Positions 22,763-33,438 of a stretch of 64,000 nt of DNA are shown here, piece by piece. The first letter of the stretch is position 1; each line of letters opens with the position of its first letter. The stretch is from Xestospongia bergquistia (taxonomy: Eukaryota; Porifera; Demospongiae; Haplosclerida; Petrosiidae): the NCBI GenBank assembly GCA_963965975.1, contig OZ014425.1, positions 4,477,501-4,541,500 of the forward strand, written 5' to 3'. Below the pieces are notes generated by a model. That model was not told the origin of the DNA, ran no database searches, and was given only the letters and a program-made list of their open reading frames with translations. A program made the position numbers and the translations under genes.

Positions 22763-25723
22763 TTATGTGTAAACACTATAAAAACTATTGTAATCAAGTC
22801 TTGTGATCATGTGACCCCAAGATCGCTCAGACTCCACTCTAGACATCTCATTGAGGATGCCAAGAAGAGAAGAAAGATCACGAGTGAATGCTCCCTCGTG
22901 AGTTTTGATCTCTGGAAGAGACTCTTTTGTTATTGTAGTCCCTGATATGTCCTGTGTTGTGTGAGAAGAGATTAAGTCAAAGAACTGAAAGTGAAAGCAA
23001 TATAGAAAGTCATCTCTAACATAATTAATGTGTTGGATAACATTATGGAGTAGAAGCTACAGACTGTACTGTAACCTAATATATTATTATATTAGTAATC
23101 CTGACCTGCATATATGATGCAAATGTTAAACAACATTGAAACAGACGGTTAGTCAACTCCACAACCTCTCGATTGGTCAGAAGACAGTCCTTAAGACAAC
23201 GATCGAGAAAATCTGAAAAGCCGAGAACACATGATGTGTGTGTCAGTTTAGACAATACCTGTATGTCTGGCTAACACTTCATCTATCGTGTCCACTTGTG
23301 TGATTTTCTTCTCCAATTGACGGTAGTTTGGTTCTAAGACCTCATAGCTCATATAATATTGTAGCCCTTGAATAAAGTTTAACATACGCTGGAGAAGAGC
23401 AAAAGCAGCTGTACTCCTAATATGACAACACAGTGAGAGAGATAGAGAGAGATAAGTCTCTTTATTATTGTATTATATATTATACCCTAGTGTTGTTTTG
23501 GTTGGAGCTCTCTGTGTATTCTTGTTGTCTTTCCAAGCAATGGTAAGTTCTCTCTCAACATACTTACAAGAGAAAAGATGTCTGAAGATAAGTTGATAAC
23601 GAGTGAGACAACGTCGACTTAATATTAGAGAGAGAGGCCACTTCACTTGATAGTCAAGACTCAAACATTCATATCCTAACAAGTGAAGTATGTTATAGTT
23701 AGTAGTGAATTCTGTTACTAGTTCTAACCTACTAATAATGGGATACCCATACCATATAAGGTATTTTGGTTAAGATATAGGCTATATAAGGTTGTACAGT
23801 TGCTTTAATTCTCAAGGATTACAAATCACAACAAGAAACTGTTCTCTGTCCAAGTAACTCCTTACCTGGTAGAGCTGTTGAAGATGCAGGACGAGTGACC
23901 ACAGGAGGTGATATCCCATGTTCCAGTTGCTCCGGTTGAACTGAAATCACATGACGTAGGAACATCTTGAGATTATACGGCTCCAGAATGACTCTAATAT
24001 TGTCCTTATAAGGGTCTGAGTTCACAACACTGGTACGCAGTGCTAGTTCCATCAGAGACTCAAGTCGAGGCATAGGAATGAGACTGATTGGTTTCCGAAG
24101 TTCATCCTCAGCTATATCCATGAAATGAACAAACAAGTCACCTTGATCAAGTAAAAAATAATGTTTAATTGAGTGTAAGTAACCAATAAGATCGTTCTCT
24201 TTAATGATGAGATTAAGAAGCTGCTTGCTAGCATGGTTGTAGGCATTGTCAATCTGTTCCATATAATAACGACTGTTTAGTGTATATTCTAATTGCTTTG
24301 TTGTTTCGGGAGTCTCAAGTTCTCGACCACAAGTTCGTAGGACATTCAAATACTTTCCTGTTTGAAGTATCTTCTCTGCCACTAGCTCAAGGAAGATAGG
24401 AATATTTTCTTGGAAAGCCGTGTAGCGTCGTTCCCAGAAGTAGTCATTATACTCTTCGTGTAAACTACCTTGATTGATTTCTTTGTTCTCTTTAATCATG
24501 AACTCACCATAAGGGTCATTTACCTCACCTTTGAGAAGCCATTGTGAGAGCATTTCAAAGAACGGGACACAAGCAGAATGTGTTAAGTGTAGTGCTAGCT
24601 TCTGTATTTGTACATCACCCATAAGTCCAATAGTCATATTGTGTAATAAAGCAAGAGTCCGTCCACCTCGACAATGCCTTGCTCTATTAACAGTAACAGC
24701 AACATTGGTTAGCAGTTCTAATGTACGCATACATGGTTGTATGTAATACCACATTTTCTGTAAAGTCAGCTCTCCAATTTTATACTGGTACTCCAACTGT
24801 GCTGTTAGTAACAAATACTCTCGTACTAATCCCCTCATAGCAGCTGACAGAGCCTGGTTGATTGTACCATGAATGAATTTAGCATGCTCTTCAATGAAAC
24901 GACAGACTATTGAGTAATGAGAACAGATTGGTAAAATACGATTGACTAATGATTGTAAAGAAATGTCCAGAGTTCGGTCCAGAATGAAGTCTCGTTTCTG
25001 ATCTTCTTTCAATGGTTTGGCTGTGATGTAGCGCCCACTGGAGCCTTGCATGAGATGTAACAGGTCATTCATAATAGCTAGTTGCTGATTACTTAGAGAG
25101 TGAGAGCCAAGTGGTCCTGTTACTAGCTTGGATGGTAATGATAAGTGGGTGTAATCAGAGGTCAGATATAGTCGTTTTGACAACCAAGAAGGGAGATGAG
25201 GAAATTCTCCGGAAATAGACTCTGTTTTCTGCTTTTTCTTTTTATCTGTTTCCTCCATTTTTGATGTAAAGTTTGACAATTGACCTTTTAAAGTTTCTAA
25301 TTGTTTATGTGTCAATTTTGTGCCTTGTGGTGGAAGTTCTGGTATAACCACTCCAACTGGTATTTCCAGTTGTTCGAAATCAGAAACCTGTACTGGAACA
25401 CGAGCAGTGACAGGGGGTCGACGTTCACGGATGAAATCACATAATCTCTGGTCATCAACAAGTTTTGATAAGAGATAAACGAGAGGGTCTAACTCACGAG
25501 GTTGTTTAATTTTTAAACTACTATATCGTTGTAAAAACTCCTCCCTCTTTGACGAGTGTTCAGCAATCTTTCTCAGAGCTGTATGGGCACTAATTTGAGT
25601 GGTGACATAAGGTGTCATGTGACGTAAGAGGGTATCATTGTAGGCATCGGGAGAAAGATGCTGAAGTTGTAATAATTGTAAGAGTTGCGAAGTCAGGTGA
25701 TGTAATTTGAACTCGTGTGACAT
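22763..25723 (-). CDS. TUBGCP2: Gamma-tubulin complex component 2 (GCP2)
   Basis: Five exons encode 844 aa: 23866-25723, 23486-23675, 23259-23416, 23106-23212, 22763-22984. Phases agree. GCP2 and GCP3 with gamma-tubulin form the small complex that nucleates microtubules at centrosomes and basal bodies. I start at MSHEFKLHH (ATG 25721-25723), which matches the N-terminus of animal GCP2, rather than 13 codons upstream. Conserved blocks include TPYVTTQISAH, LDPLVYLLSKL, RYTAFQENIP, ILQTGKYLNVLR, the GRIP2-type region (HYFLLDQGDLFVHFMDIAE), VKWPLSLILSRR and LTRYQLIFRHLF. Length is slightly below the human protein (902 aa). Unusually for this window, 73% of the coding sequence is one long exon. 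The start faces that of POC1, 313 bp away. Confidence 0.95.
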
Positions 25724-26036
25724 TATGTTAGAGTTCCTGGAAGAGGAGTAGAAATGAAACATTGCTTTTTATCTTAAATGATTTAAATCCTTACTATAAA
25801 AAATGAAATGGCAGCTGTTCAGCTCAGTCCCAATAGTACCACGCTTGAATATTGGCGCGCCCACCACCAAATAATGGTGGTCATTATTTAGAATTACTTG
25901 CAAGTGGGCGTGGTGGCGCTAATTTCAAAACTCAGCAGTCAGCTGAAAACTTGAGTAAAGTAAAAATCATTTTTATGACCTTTAATATATTTTCTTCTTT
26001 CTTGTTCAGAGATGTGTTGATTTGAAAGTTAGAAAA
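25724..26036. promoter_or_regulatory. Candidate shared promoter of GCP2 and POC1
   Basis: The 313 bp between divergent start codons contain a CCAAT motif (about 25829-25833), an ATTGG (its reverse) next to GGCGCGCCC (about 25851-25861), and a small inverted repeat CCACCACCA-aataa-TGGTGG. Both genes encode centrosome/centriole proteins, so shared cell-cycle control is plausible. This is inference from layout and motifs only. Confidence 0.55.
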
Positions 26037-28439
26037 ATGGCAAACTTAGTGAGTCATAGACTGTATGAGTATCAATTCTCTGTCTCCACCCACTTTATAT
26101 AGGAGGACCCAACATTAGAAAGACATTTCAAAGGCCATAAAGACACCGTAACAAGTGTGGCTTTTAATCCAAACATGAAGCAATTGGGTAATACAAAATA
26201 AACTATAAAAAATGTAGTGTAATGTTTTGTCTTTATATATAGCCACTGGATCAATGGATTCTTGTTTGATGGTATGGCATTTCAAACCACAGTCAAGGGC
26301 ATATCGGTTTGTTGGACACAAGGTACATGTACATGTATATGATAAAAGAAGAACCATCCTTTGTACTTTTAGGATGCTGTTCTTTCAGTTGATTTTTCTC
26401 CATCAGGACATTTGGTAGCATCAGCTTCTCGTGACAAGACAGTGCGACTATGGATACCTAGTGTGTAAGTAACCATAGTAACATGATACATGTAAGAATA
26501 TCCCTATAACAAGAGGGGTCTGTCCTTGTTGATAACTATTTATTAACGTATAGTAAAGGAGAATCGACTGTATTTAAAGCTCATACTGCTTCTGTACGTC
26601 ATGTGGAATTTGCCTCTGATGGTCAGTCCCTTTTGACTGCCTCAGATGATAAGACCATTAAGGTATATTTTATTATAAAGATATTGTCTGCCATTATTCA
26701 TTGGTAAAGGTTTGGACAGTTCACAGACAAAAGTTCCAATTTTCTCTCAGTGGACACACTAACTGGATTCGTAGTGCACGATTCTCTCATGATGGTCGTT
26801 TAATAGTTTCTGCTAGTGATGATAAAACAGTTAAGCTCTGGGACAGAATGAACAAGACTTGTATTCACACATTTCATGAACAGAATGGGTTAGCAATCAC
26901 AAGTTGATAATAATGTTTTATTGTGTTCACATAGTTATGCCAATACTGTCGCTTTTCATCCTGACGGAAACTGCATTGCTATGGGAACAACTGATAACAC
27001 AGTCAAAATATGGGACATCAGAGTCAACCGATTACTACAGTACTACCAAGGTATATGCTATAGTACTATTTCTATAACTGCATACAGTAGTTATTGTCAT
27101 CTATAAAAGTATCATTATGAACTCTAATGCTATTTTATATATTCTTATTTCTCTTTTCCAGCTCATAGCAATGCTGTCAATAGTGTTGCTTTTCATCCTT
27201 CAGGCAACTATCTCTTATCAGCATCCAACGACAATTTGTTGAAGGTATCTCATTATCTATAACATTGTAAGAAGACAACATTAGACTCTCCACTTGTAGG
27301 TTTTTGATCTTATTGAAGGACGACCTTTCTATACATTACATGGACACAAGGCAAGCTAAAACATTAAAAATACTTAAACAAAATTTACTTGAGTCAAAAT
27401 TAATTGTACTTTAAATAAAGGTTTTTCTTATGTCCATTTTTACAGGCAGCAGCTATAGATGTGACATTCTCACCATCTGGAGAATTTTTTGCTTCAGTAG
27501 GAGCTGATGAACAAGTACATACGACTATATACATATACTTTATTGTACTTTATATAAAGGTTTTAGTTTGGAAGACTAATTTTGATTCTGTTGACTATTC
27601 TGAAGGTAAGTAATATACATATACATGTACATGTACATCCTTATGTTATGTAGTTTTAAAGGGTAAGAGAAAGAGGGTAGCAGTCGCACCCTCTCATACA
27701 CACGATCCTCCGCCCAACAGTACAGCTACTAATGAACCAGTAAAACATGAGGTAAACATATATATCTTTTATTATAATTATATGAAATATATTGTTATGC
27801 TATCTTTGTTACTACAAACTGTTACAGCTTGATCCATTGAAAGCTCCTAGAGATCACATGCAGCCCAAACCAAATATAGTCAATGTTGGTCCTCAACTCT
27901 TCCACTCTCCACAACTATCACATTCTCCTCCTACTGATTTCCCTTCTCGTGAGGAAGAAGTACCATCTTTAACTCACCACCATACAACACCATTAGAACC
28001 TTTAACTATGCCACCTCAACTAGCTACTACACTAGAACACATTGTAGGACAATTAGATATACTAACACAAGTAAGTACCGTACTTTAATATTAGGCCATA
28101 GTCTACATATAACAGAGTTAGTTTGAGGTAAGAACCTCTGCATTGTAAAGATAGTTGATTGTAGTTCTATTACATTATAACTATATCAATACTGTTTTAG
28201 TAGGTCTGAAGGTGTCCAATTTTGTGTTAGTGTTTTGTTTTATTATTAATTAAGCTTTTGTTGTGCATATTTATTAAAGGAGAGTTTAGTATTATTATTG
28301 TAAAGCTAACTTACCATAACTTGTCTCCTTGTAGACCGTATCAATCCTTGAACAAAGATTAACTATGACTGAAAATAAGGTAAAAGAATGTCTTGATAAT
28401 CAACAGAGAATTACCCTTCAAATTCAACCTAATGACTAA
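26037..28439 (+). CDS. POC1: POC1 centriolar WD40 protein
   Basis: Fourteen exons encode 455 aa: 26037-26048, 26103-26187, 26243-26322, 26373-26464, 26554-26662, 26710-26888, 26935-27050, 27162-27244, 27300-27350, 27446-27514, 27560-27605, 27654-27751, 27828-28070, 28335-28439. Phases agree throughout. Seven WD40 repeats (about residues 8-300; [54 protein letters not shown]) form a propeller. A proline-rich linker follows, then a C-terminal helix with [20 protein letters not shown], typical of POC1. POC1 stabilises centrioles and basal bodies. Intron 9 (27351-27445) starts with GC (GCAAGC) instead of GT. The first exon has only four codons. It is head to head with GCP2. Confidence 0.95.
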
Positions 28440-29132
28440 ATCTTGACAACATTTTATTACAAAGAATTAAAAAAAACGTCAATATAATATTGTTATACTC
28501 TTCATGTTGTATTATATATACATGCTTTTAAAACGCACCACTGATACTAGAGTAGTGGCTGGTCCTGAACTCGAAGTATGCAAACCTGATAAACCCTAAC
28601 TTTTTAAAAGCAATGAACAAGGCCTAAAAGCTGGAATAAAAATAAACATCTAAAAAGAACTCAATTAAAATAAACACTGGAGCAAAAAGCAAACTAAAAA
28701 GAACTCAATTAAAACTGAAGCAGTAATTAAATTGGTGAAGATCTCAATATTCCAATCAAAGAGGGACCATTATCAATGAGCAATTGAGCACGTGTTGGCT
28801 AGGCGGGAAAATAATATCAGCACACGCCTAGCAAGGAACTGCAAACGCGTGACCACCATTATGGCGGGAAAATATCACTGTTAAGGCGGGAAAATTACAC
28901 GAGGAATAGCAAAACGCTTTTATAGATTTTTAATTAATTATTAAAAAAGATAATTAAATGATATATTTTTTGCTAAAAAATACACTAAAAAATACACTGA
29001 CAAATAATATAGATAATTAAATGATATATTTTTTTGCTAAAAAATACACTGACAAATAATATAAAAAATGTTTAGAAAAAAGTTAACTAGAATTGTTGGT
29101 GATTAATGACAAATAATATAAAAAATGTTTTT
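28440..29132. other. Downstream region of POC1 with A-rich repeats
   Basis: No coding signal. It contains short direct repeats (AAAAAGAACTCAATTAAAA twice near 28653 and 28696; a TGACAAATAATATAAAAAATG block twice near 29049 and 29106) and three GGCGGGAAA motifs between 28802 and 28893, described under findings. Confidence 0.55.
28802..28893 (+). promoter_or_regulatory. Cluster of three E2F-like GGCGGGAAA motifs
   Basis: GGCGGGAAA occurs at 28802-28810, 28863-28871 and 28885-28893, each followed by AA or AT. This matches the E2F/DP consensus (TTTCCCGCC in reverse). No start of a recognisable gene follows closely, so the function is uncertain. Confidence 0.35.
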
Positions 29133-30345
29133 AGAAAAAAGTTAACTAAAATTGTTGGTGATTAATTATTAACTTAAAAACTTAACTGACAAATAAATAT
29201 TTTTTGAAGAATTTCAATAAAAAATGTTTTTTTAAGAATTTCAATTAAAAAATTTTTTTGAAGAATTTCAATTAACATAGAAAAAAATACAAAAAAACAA
29301 ATATAAAAAAAATACAAAAAGAAACAAATAGAAAAAAAAAAAAAAAACAAATAGAAAAAAAATATAAAAAAAGAATAAGACAGTCTTTAGTAGTTGAAGA
29401 ATCACCAAGTGTTCATTCAGTCCATCCACAAGAGCCACCAAGAGTTCAGTCCATCCACAAGAGCCACCAAGAGTTCAGTCCATCCGCAAGAGTCATCAAG
29501 AGTTCAGTCCATCCACAAGAGTCATCAAGAATCCACTCCATCCACAAGTGGAGAACATAGAGGGAGAAAGAGAGAGTTATTTGTTACAACTGGATTACTA
29601 AAGAATGGATGAGAGATGGATGGATGGAAAGATAGCTCACCTTTTTCAACAATGCTGCTCCTGCAGGGAAAGAAAAAAAGAGTAACTGAACTGGAAGTGA
29701 CAATGAATGGATAGAGAGTGAAGAGAGACAGAGGAAGTGAAAAGGGACCACCAACACACACACACACACAGCACACAGACACGCACCCTAGAAGATCAGA
29801 GCTCCCCCCCGCCACTCGGCGGCCTGAGATATTAAAAAAAATTTTTTTTTGGCCGCCGAGCGGCAGGAGGGAGATGATTTTTAGAGATTGTATGAGTGTG
29901 TGTATGGTGTATGGGCTGGAGGCCCAAAAAAAATAAAAATAAAAATAAAAAGAAGAGGAAAGAAGGCTTGAAGGAAGACAGGAAAGAGTCCATGACATGG
30001 AGAGCGACTCATCTTTTACATCCAGAGAACATCAGAACAGTCAAGAACATCAGAGAACAGTCAGGCAGTCAAGAACATCAGAACAGTCAAGACCATCAGA
30101 GAACAGTCAAAACATCAGAAAACAGTCAAGAACATCAGAGAAGAACAGTCAAAGTTGAGTTCTGAAGAGAGAGAAGAAATCAATTAGTGAAATGACTTTA
30201 CAAAAATTAAAAATAAATAAAAAAAATAAAAAATGAAAATAAAAAAAGAACAGAAAAAGATGACAAAACTGAAATAAAAAGATGATCCAGCGACGAGAGG
30301 GGCGAGTCGATCCAACGAAGTATGAGATGATCCAACGACGATGTA
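29133..30345. repeat. Duplicated 1.1-1.2 kb repeat unit, copy 1
   Basis: Collinear with 31068-32172 at very high identity, from AGTTAACTAAAATTGTTGG to GATCCAACGACGATGTA. It contains an A-rich tract, a tandem array of about 29 bp (AGTCCATCCACAAGAG, 29412-29545), a CA tract, a hairpin, and an array of GAACATCAGAACAGTCA units (30025-30150). Open frames through it follow from its composition and no protein family is evident. Confidence 0.85.
29802..29872. repeat. GC-rich hairpin in repeat copy 1
   Basis: Left arm 29802-29824 (GCCACTCGGCGGCC core) pairs with right arm 29851-29872 (GGCCGCCGAGCGGC core) around an A8T10 loop, so even part of the loop can pair. It is strikingly GC-rich in an AT-rich region. 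Confidence 0.85.
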
Positions 30346-31067
30346 GAACATAGAGGGAGAGAGAGAGAGAGTATTTGTAACAACTCTAAAATGGACTAGA
30401 GATGGATGGAGTGGATGGAGACATAACTCACCTTTTACTAAAAAGCTCGCGAAATGGAGTACCTTTTAATACCATCAAAAGATTCTGTCATGCTTTAATT
30501 TGACAACCAGTCATCAAAAACTTGTGACAAATTTTTCGGGGCACCAACACTTGCGTGACCAACATTAATTGATTTTTAATTGATCTGAATTAATTGATTA
30601 ACAAATAATTAATTAATCTACAAGTTGTTACTGGAAAGAACTATATTTGTAAGACAATATCTATATATGATATAGGATACAATGTAACTGCCAAACTAGT
30701 AAGTTTAGTGGTCTCAAGTCATTTTTGTTACAATATGTGTAACACAAATAATGAATTAGTGAATATAGTATATCATGTCATAAGAGATAGCTATTGTGGT
30801 GTATTCTACTAGTTGTATGGACTCAGATCTGCCAGTACTAGCTTTGAAAAACTCTATTTTAAACATATCGATCATTTCATGTACCCATTTAGCCATGAAT
30901 AAAACTTACAGATTTGTCATTTAGACATTTACATGTGAATCTACTGCTCATAGTATATGTCACCAAGTGTCACTTATTTTTATTATACAAAGAGTAAGAT
31001 CTTTGTTGGAAGATGAAAGCAATTATTCAGTCTCTCTGATCTGTATGGATTTCATCCAGATCAGAAA
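30346..31067. other. Spacer between the two repeat copies
   Basis: Its first 100 bp (GAACATAGAGGGAGAGAGAG to ACTCACCTTTT) resemble an internal module of the flanking repeat units, so it starts with a truncated third copy. The rest is AT-rich without coding or structural signal. Confidence 0.6.
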
Positions 31068-32172
31068 AAAAGTTAACTAGAATTTTTGGTGATTAATTAT
31101 TAACTTAAAAACTTAACTGACAAATAAATATTTTTTGAAGAATTTCAATAAAAAATGTTTTTTGAAAAATACAAAAAAACAAATAGAAAAAAAATACAAA
31201 AAAACAAATAGAAAAAAAATACAAAAAATGAATAAGACAGTCTTTAGTAGTTGAAGAATCACCAAGTGTTCATTCAGTCCATCCACAAGAGCAACCAAGA
31301 GTTCAGTCCATCCACAAGAGTCATCAAGAATCCACTCCAGCCACAAGTGGAGAACATAGAGGGAGAAAGAGAGAGTTATTTGTAACAACTGGATTACTAA
31401 AGAATGGATGAGAGATGGATGGATGGAAAGACAGCTCACCTTTTTCAACAATGTTGCTCCTGCAGGGAAAGAAAAAAAGAGTAACTGAACTGGAAGTGAC
31501 AATGAATGGATAGAGAGTGAAGAGAGACAGAGGAAGTGAAAAGGGACCACCAACACACACACACACACAGCACACAGACACGCACCCTAGAAGATCAGAG
31601 CTCCCCCCCGCCACTCGGCGGCCTGAGATATTAAAAAAAAATTTTTTTTGGCCGCCGAGCGGCAGGAGGGAGATGATTTTTAGAGATTGTATGGGTGTGT
31701 GTATGGTGTATGGGCTGGAGGCCCAAAAAAATAAAAATAAAAATAAAAAGAAGAGGAAAGAAGGCTTGAAGGAAGACAGGAAAGAGTCCATGACATGGAG
31801 AGCGACTCATCTTTTACATCCAGAGAACATCAGAACAGTCAAGAACATCAGAGAACAGTCAGACAGTCAAGAACATCAGAACAGTCAAGACCATCAGAGA
31901 ACAGTCAGGCAGTCAAGAACATCAGAACAGTCAAGAACATCAGAGAACAGTCAAGAACATCAGAGAAGAACAGTCAAAGTTGAGTTCTGAAGAGAGAGAA
32001 GAAATCAATTAGTGAAATGACTTTACAAAAATTAAAAATAAATTAAAAATAAATAAAAAATGAAAATAAAAAAAGAACAGAAAAAGATGACAAAACTGAA
32101 ATAAAAAGATGATCCAGCGACGAGAGGGGCGAGTCGATCCAACGAAGTATGAGATGATCCAACGACGATGTA
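31068..32172. repeat. Duplicated repeat unit, copy 2
   Basis: Same order of parts as copy 1 and nearly identical in the CA tract, hairpin (arms 31601-31623 and 31650-31671) and GAACATCAGAACAGTCA array. It differs by fewer 29 bp units at the 5' side, which accounts for much of its shorter length, and by one extra stretch in the 3' array. Confidence 0.85.
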
Positions 32173-33438
32173 AGATTATGCTTGTTATCAAAGCAACTAT
32201 TACCATGGTAACAATCACCATAACAACATTACCATAGCAACTACCTGCATATCACCATAGCAACAGTATGTGTACATTTAAGTTTTCAATTTTGTTATAA
32301 ACATTGTCAAAACCTACCAGAAAGTTTATTAATAGCATTGTTTAATTCATGCATTATTGACGTTTTTCACTAATAAAACAATTTTCTAACAAAATGTTAA
32401 GGGTTACTCACTGTGATTTTTTCTACCTATTTTGGAAGTAATCTTTTATTGCTGTAACTATGCCAAATTCGTTGGAAATAATGTCAAAACCTGTTGGATA
32501 TTTAATTAATGACAATTGTTTAATTTCGATGTATTATTGGCAAGTTTCACTAAAAAATGATTTCTACCAAAAAGTGCAGAATTTAGTCACTGTGTCCATT
32601 TTCTACACATTCTGGAAGGAAACTCTTTATTGCTTGTAATTATTCCAAATTTGTTGGAAATAATGTTACACAAAAAATTGAATGATTGTCAAATTTCTAT
32701 TCATAATTGAAATGTTTTACTAAAAACAATTTTTACTAATAGGCTACTTAATAGAGATGTACATAAAGGAGACAGGTTGATATAGCATATGTAATGACCA
32801 CAATTATACTCCTGATCAATATGTAATGAGTTTTGAACCTTTTACATAGAGTAGAAATGGAAGTCTCTAAAGACAATCTTCTGTTGTCATCTGGAAATAT
32901 GGCCTGTGAAAAGAAGTCTTTAACATTATCAGGATCAATCTATTAAAAATATACAACACAATCATTTCTAAAGGAGTGTATGTATATATATATATATATA
33001 CTTGAATTATTAGATCAAATATGAACACTACTACAGATTTCTTAAACAAGTTAAAGTACAAATACACATTGATGATTATGTATATATAGCGTTAAAATAT
33101 GTGTAAGCAATACCCACATTGAACGTCTTCCTTAGAGTTTAAGTTGTAATGGGTCACCAGGTAACATCTATTTTTTCCAATACATCTTATCATACTACTT
33201 AGACCCTGTGTAATAAAGGTATACGGAACTCGCTCTCTTTTCTCCTATCACCTTCCTATACAAATTTCAGAATGTTTCCGTTCACCCCCGTATACTTGTT
33301 GTTTATTTTTAACCCTTCTCAACCATGTAATTTGACAAATGTTGCTATGGCTACACAACACTCTATCCCCCGCGAATGCCAAAGTTTCAAGAGAAGCTTG
33401 ACATTTGGTAAGAGATTCAGTAGATCTGAACGAAGTAC
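32173..33438. other. Intergenic region upstream of the ANKRD26-like gene
   Basis: Contains about two and a half degenerate units of roughly 180 bp between 32300 and 32740 (marked by GGAAATAATGT and TTTTCTACxxATTxTGGAAG) and a TA tract near 32985-33000. The 3' end must hold the promoter of the gene starting at 33439; no specific element was identified. Confidence 0.55.

Noticed and set aside
29525..31990. Several open frames over 100 codons on both strands within the duplicated repeat units
   Set aside because: They arise from minisatellites, CA tracts and A-rich stretches. They overlap on both strands and show no domain, so they are treated as repeat-derived.
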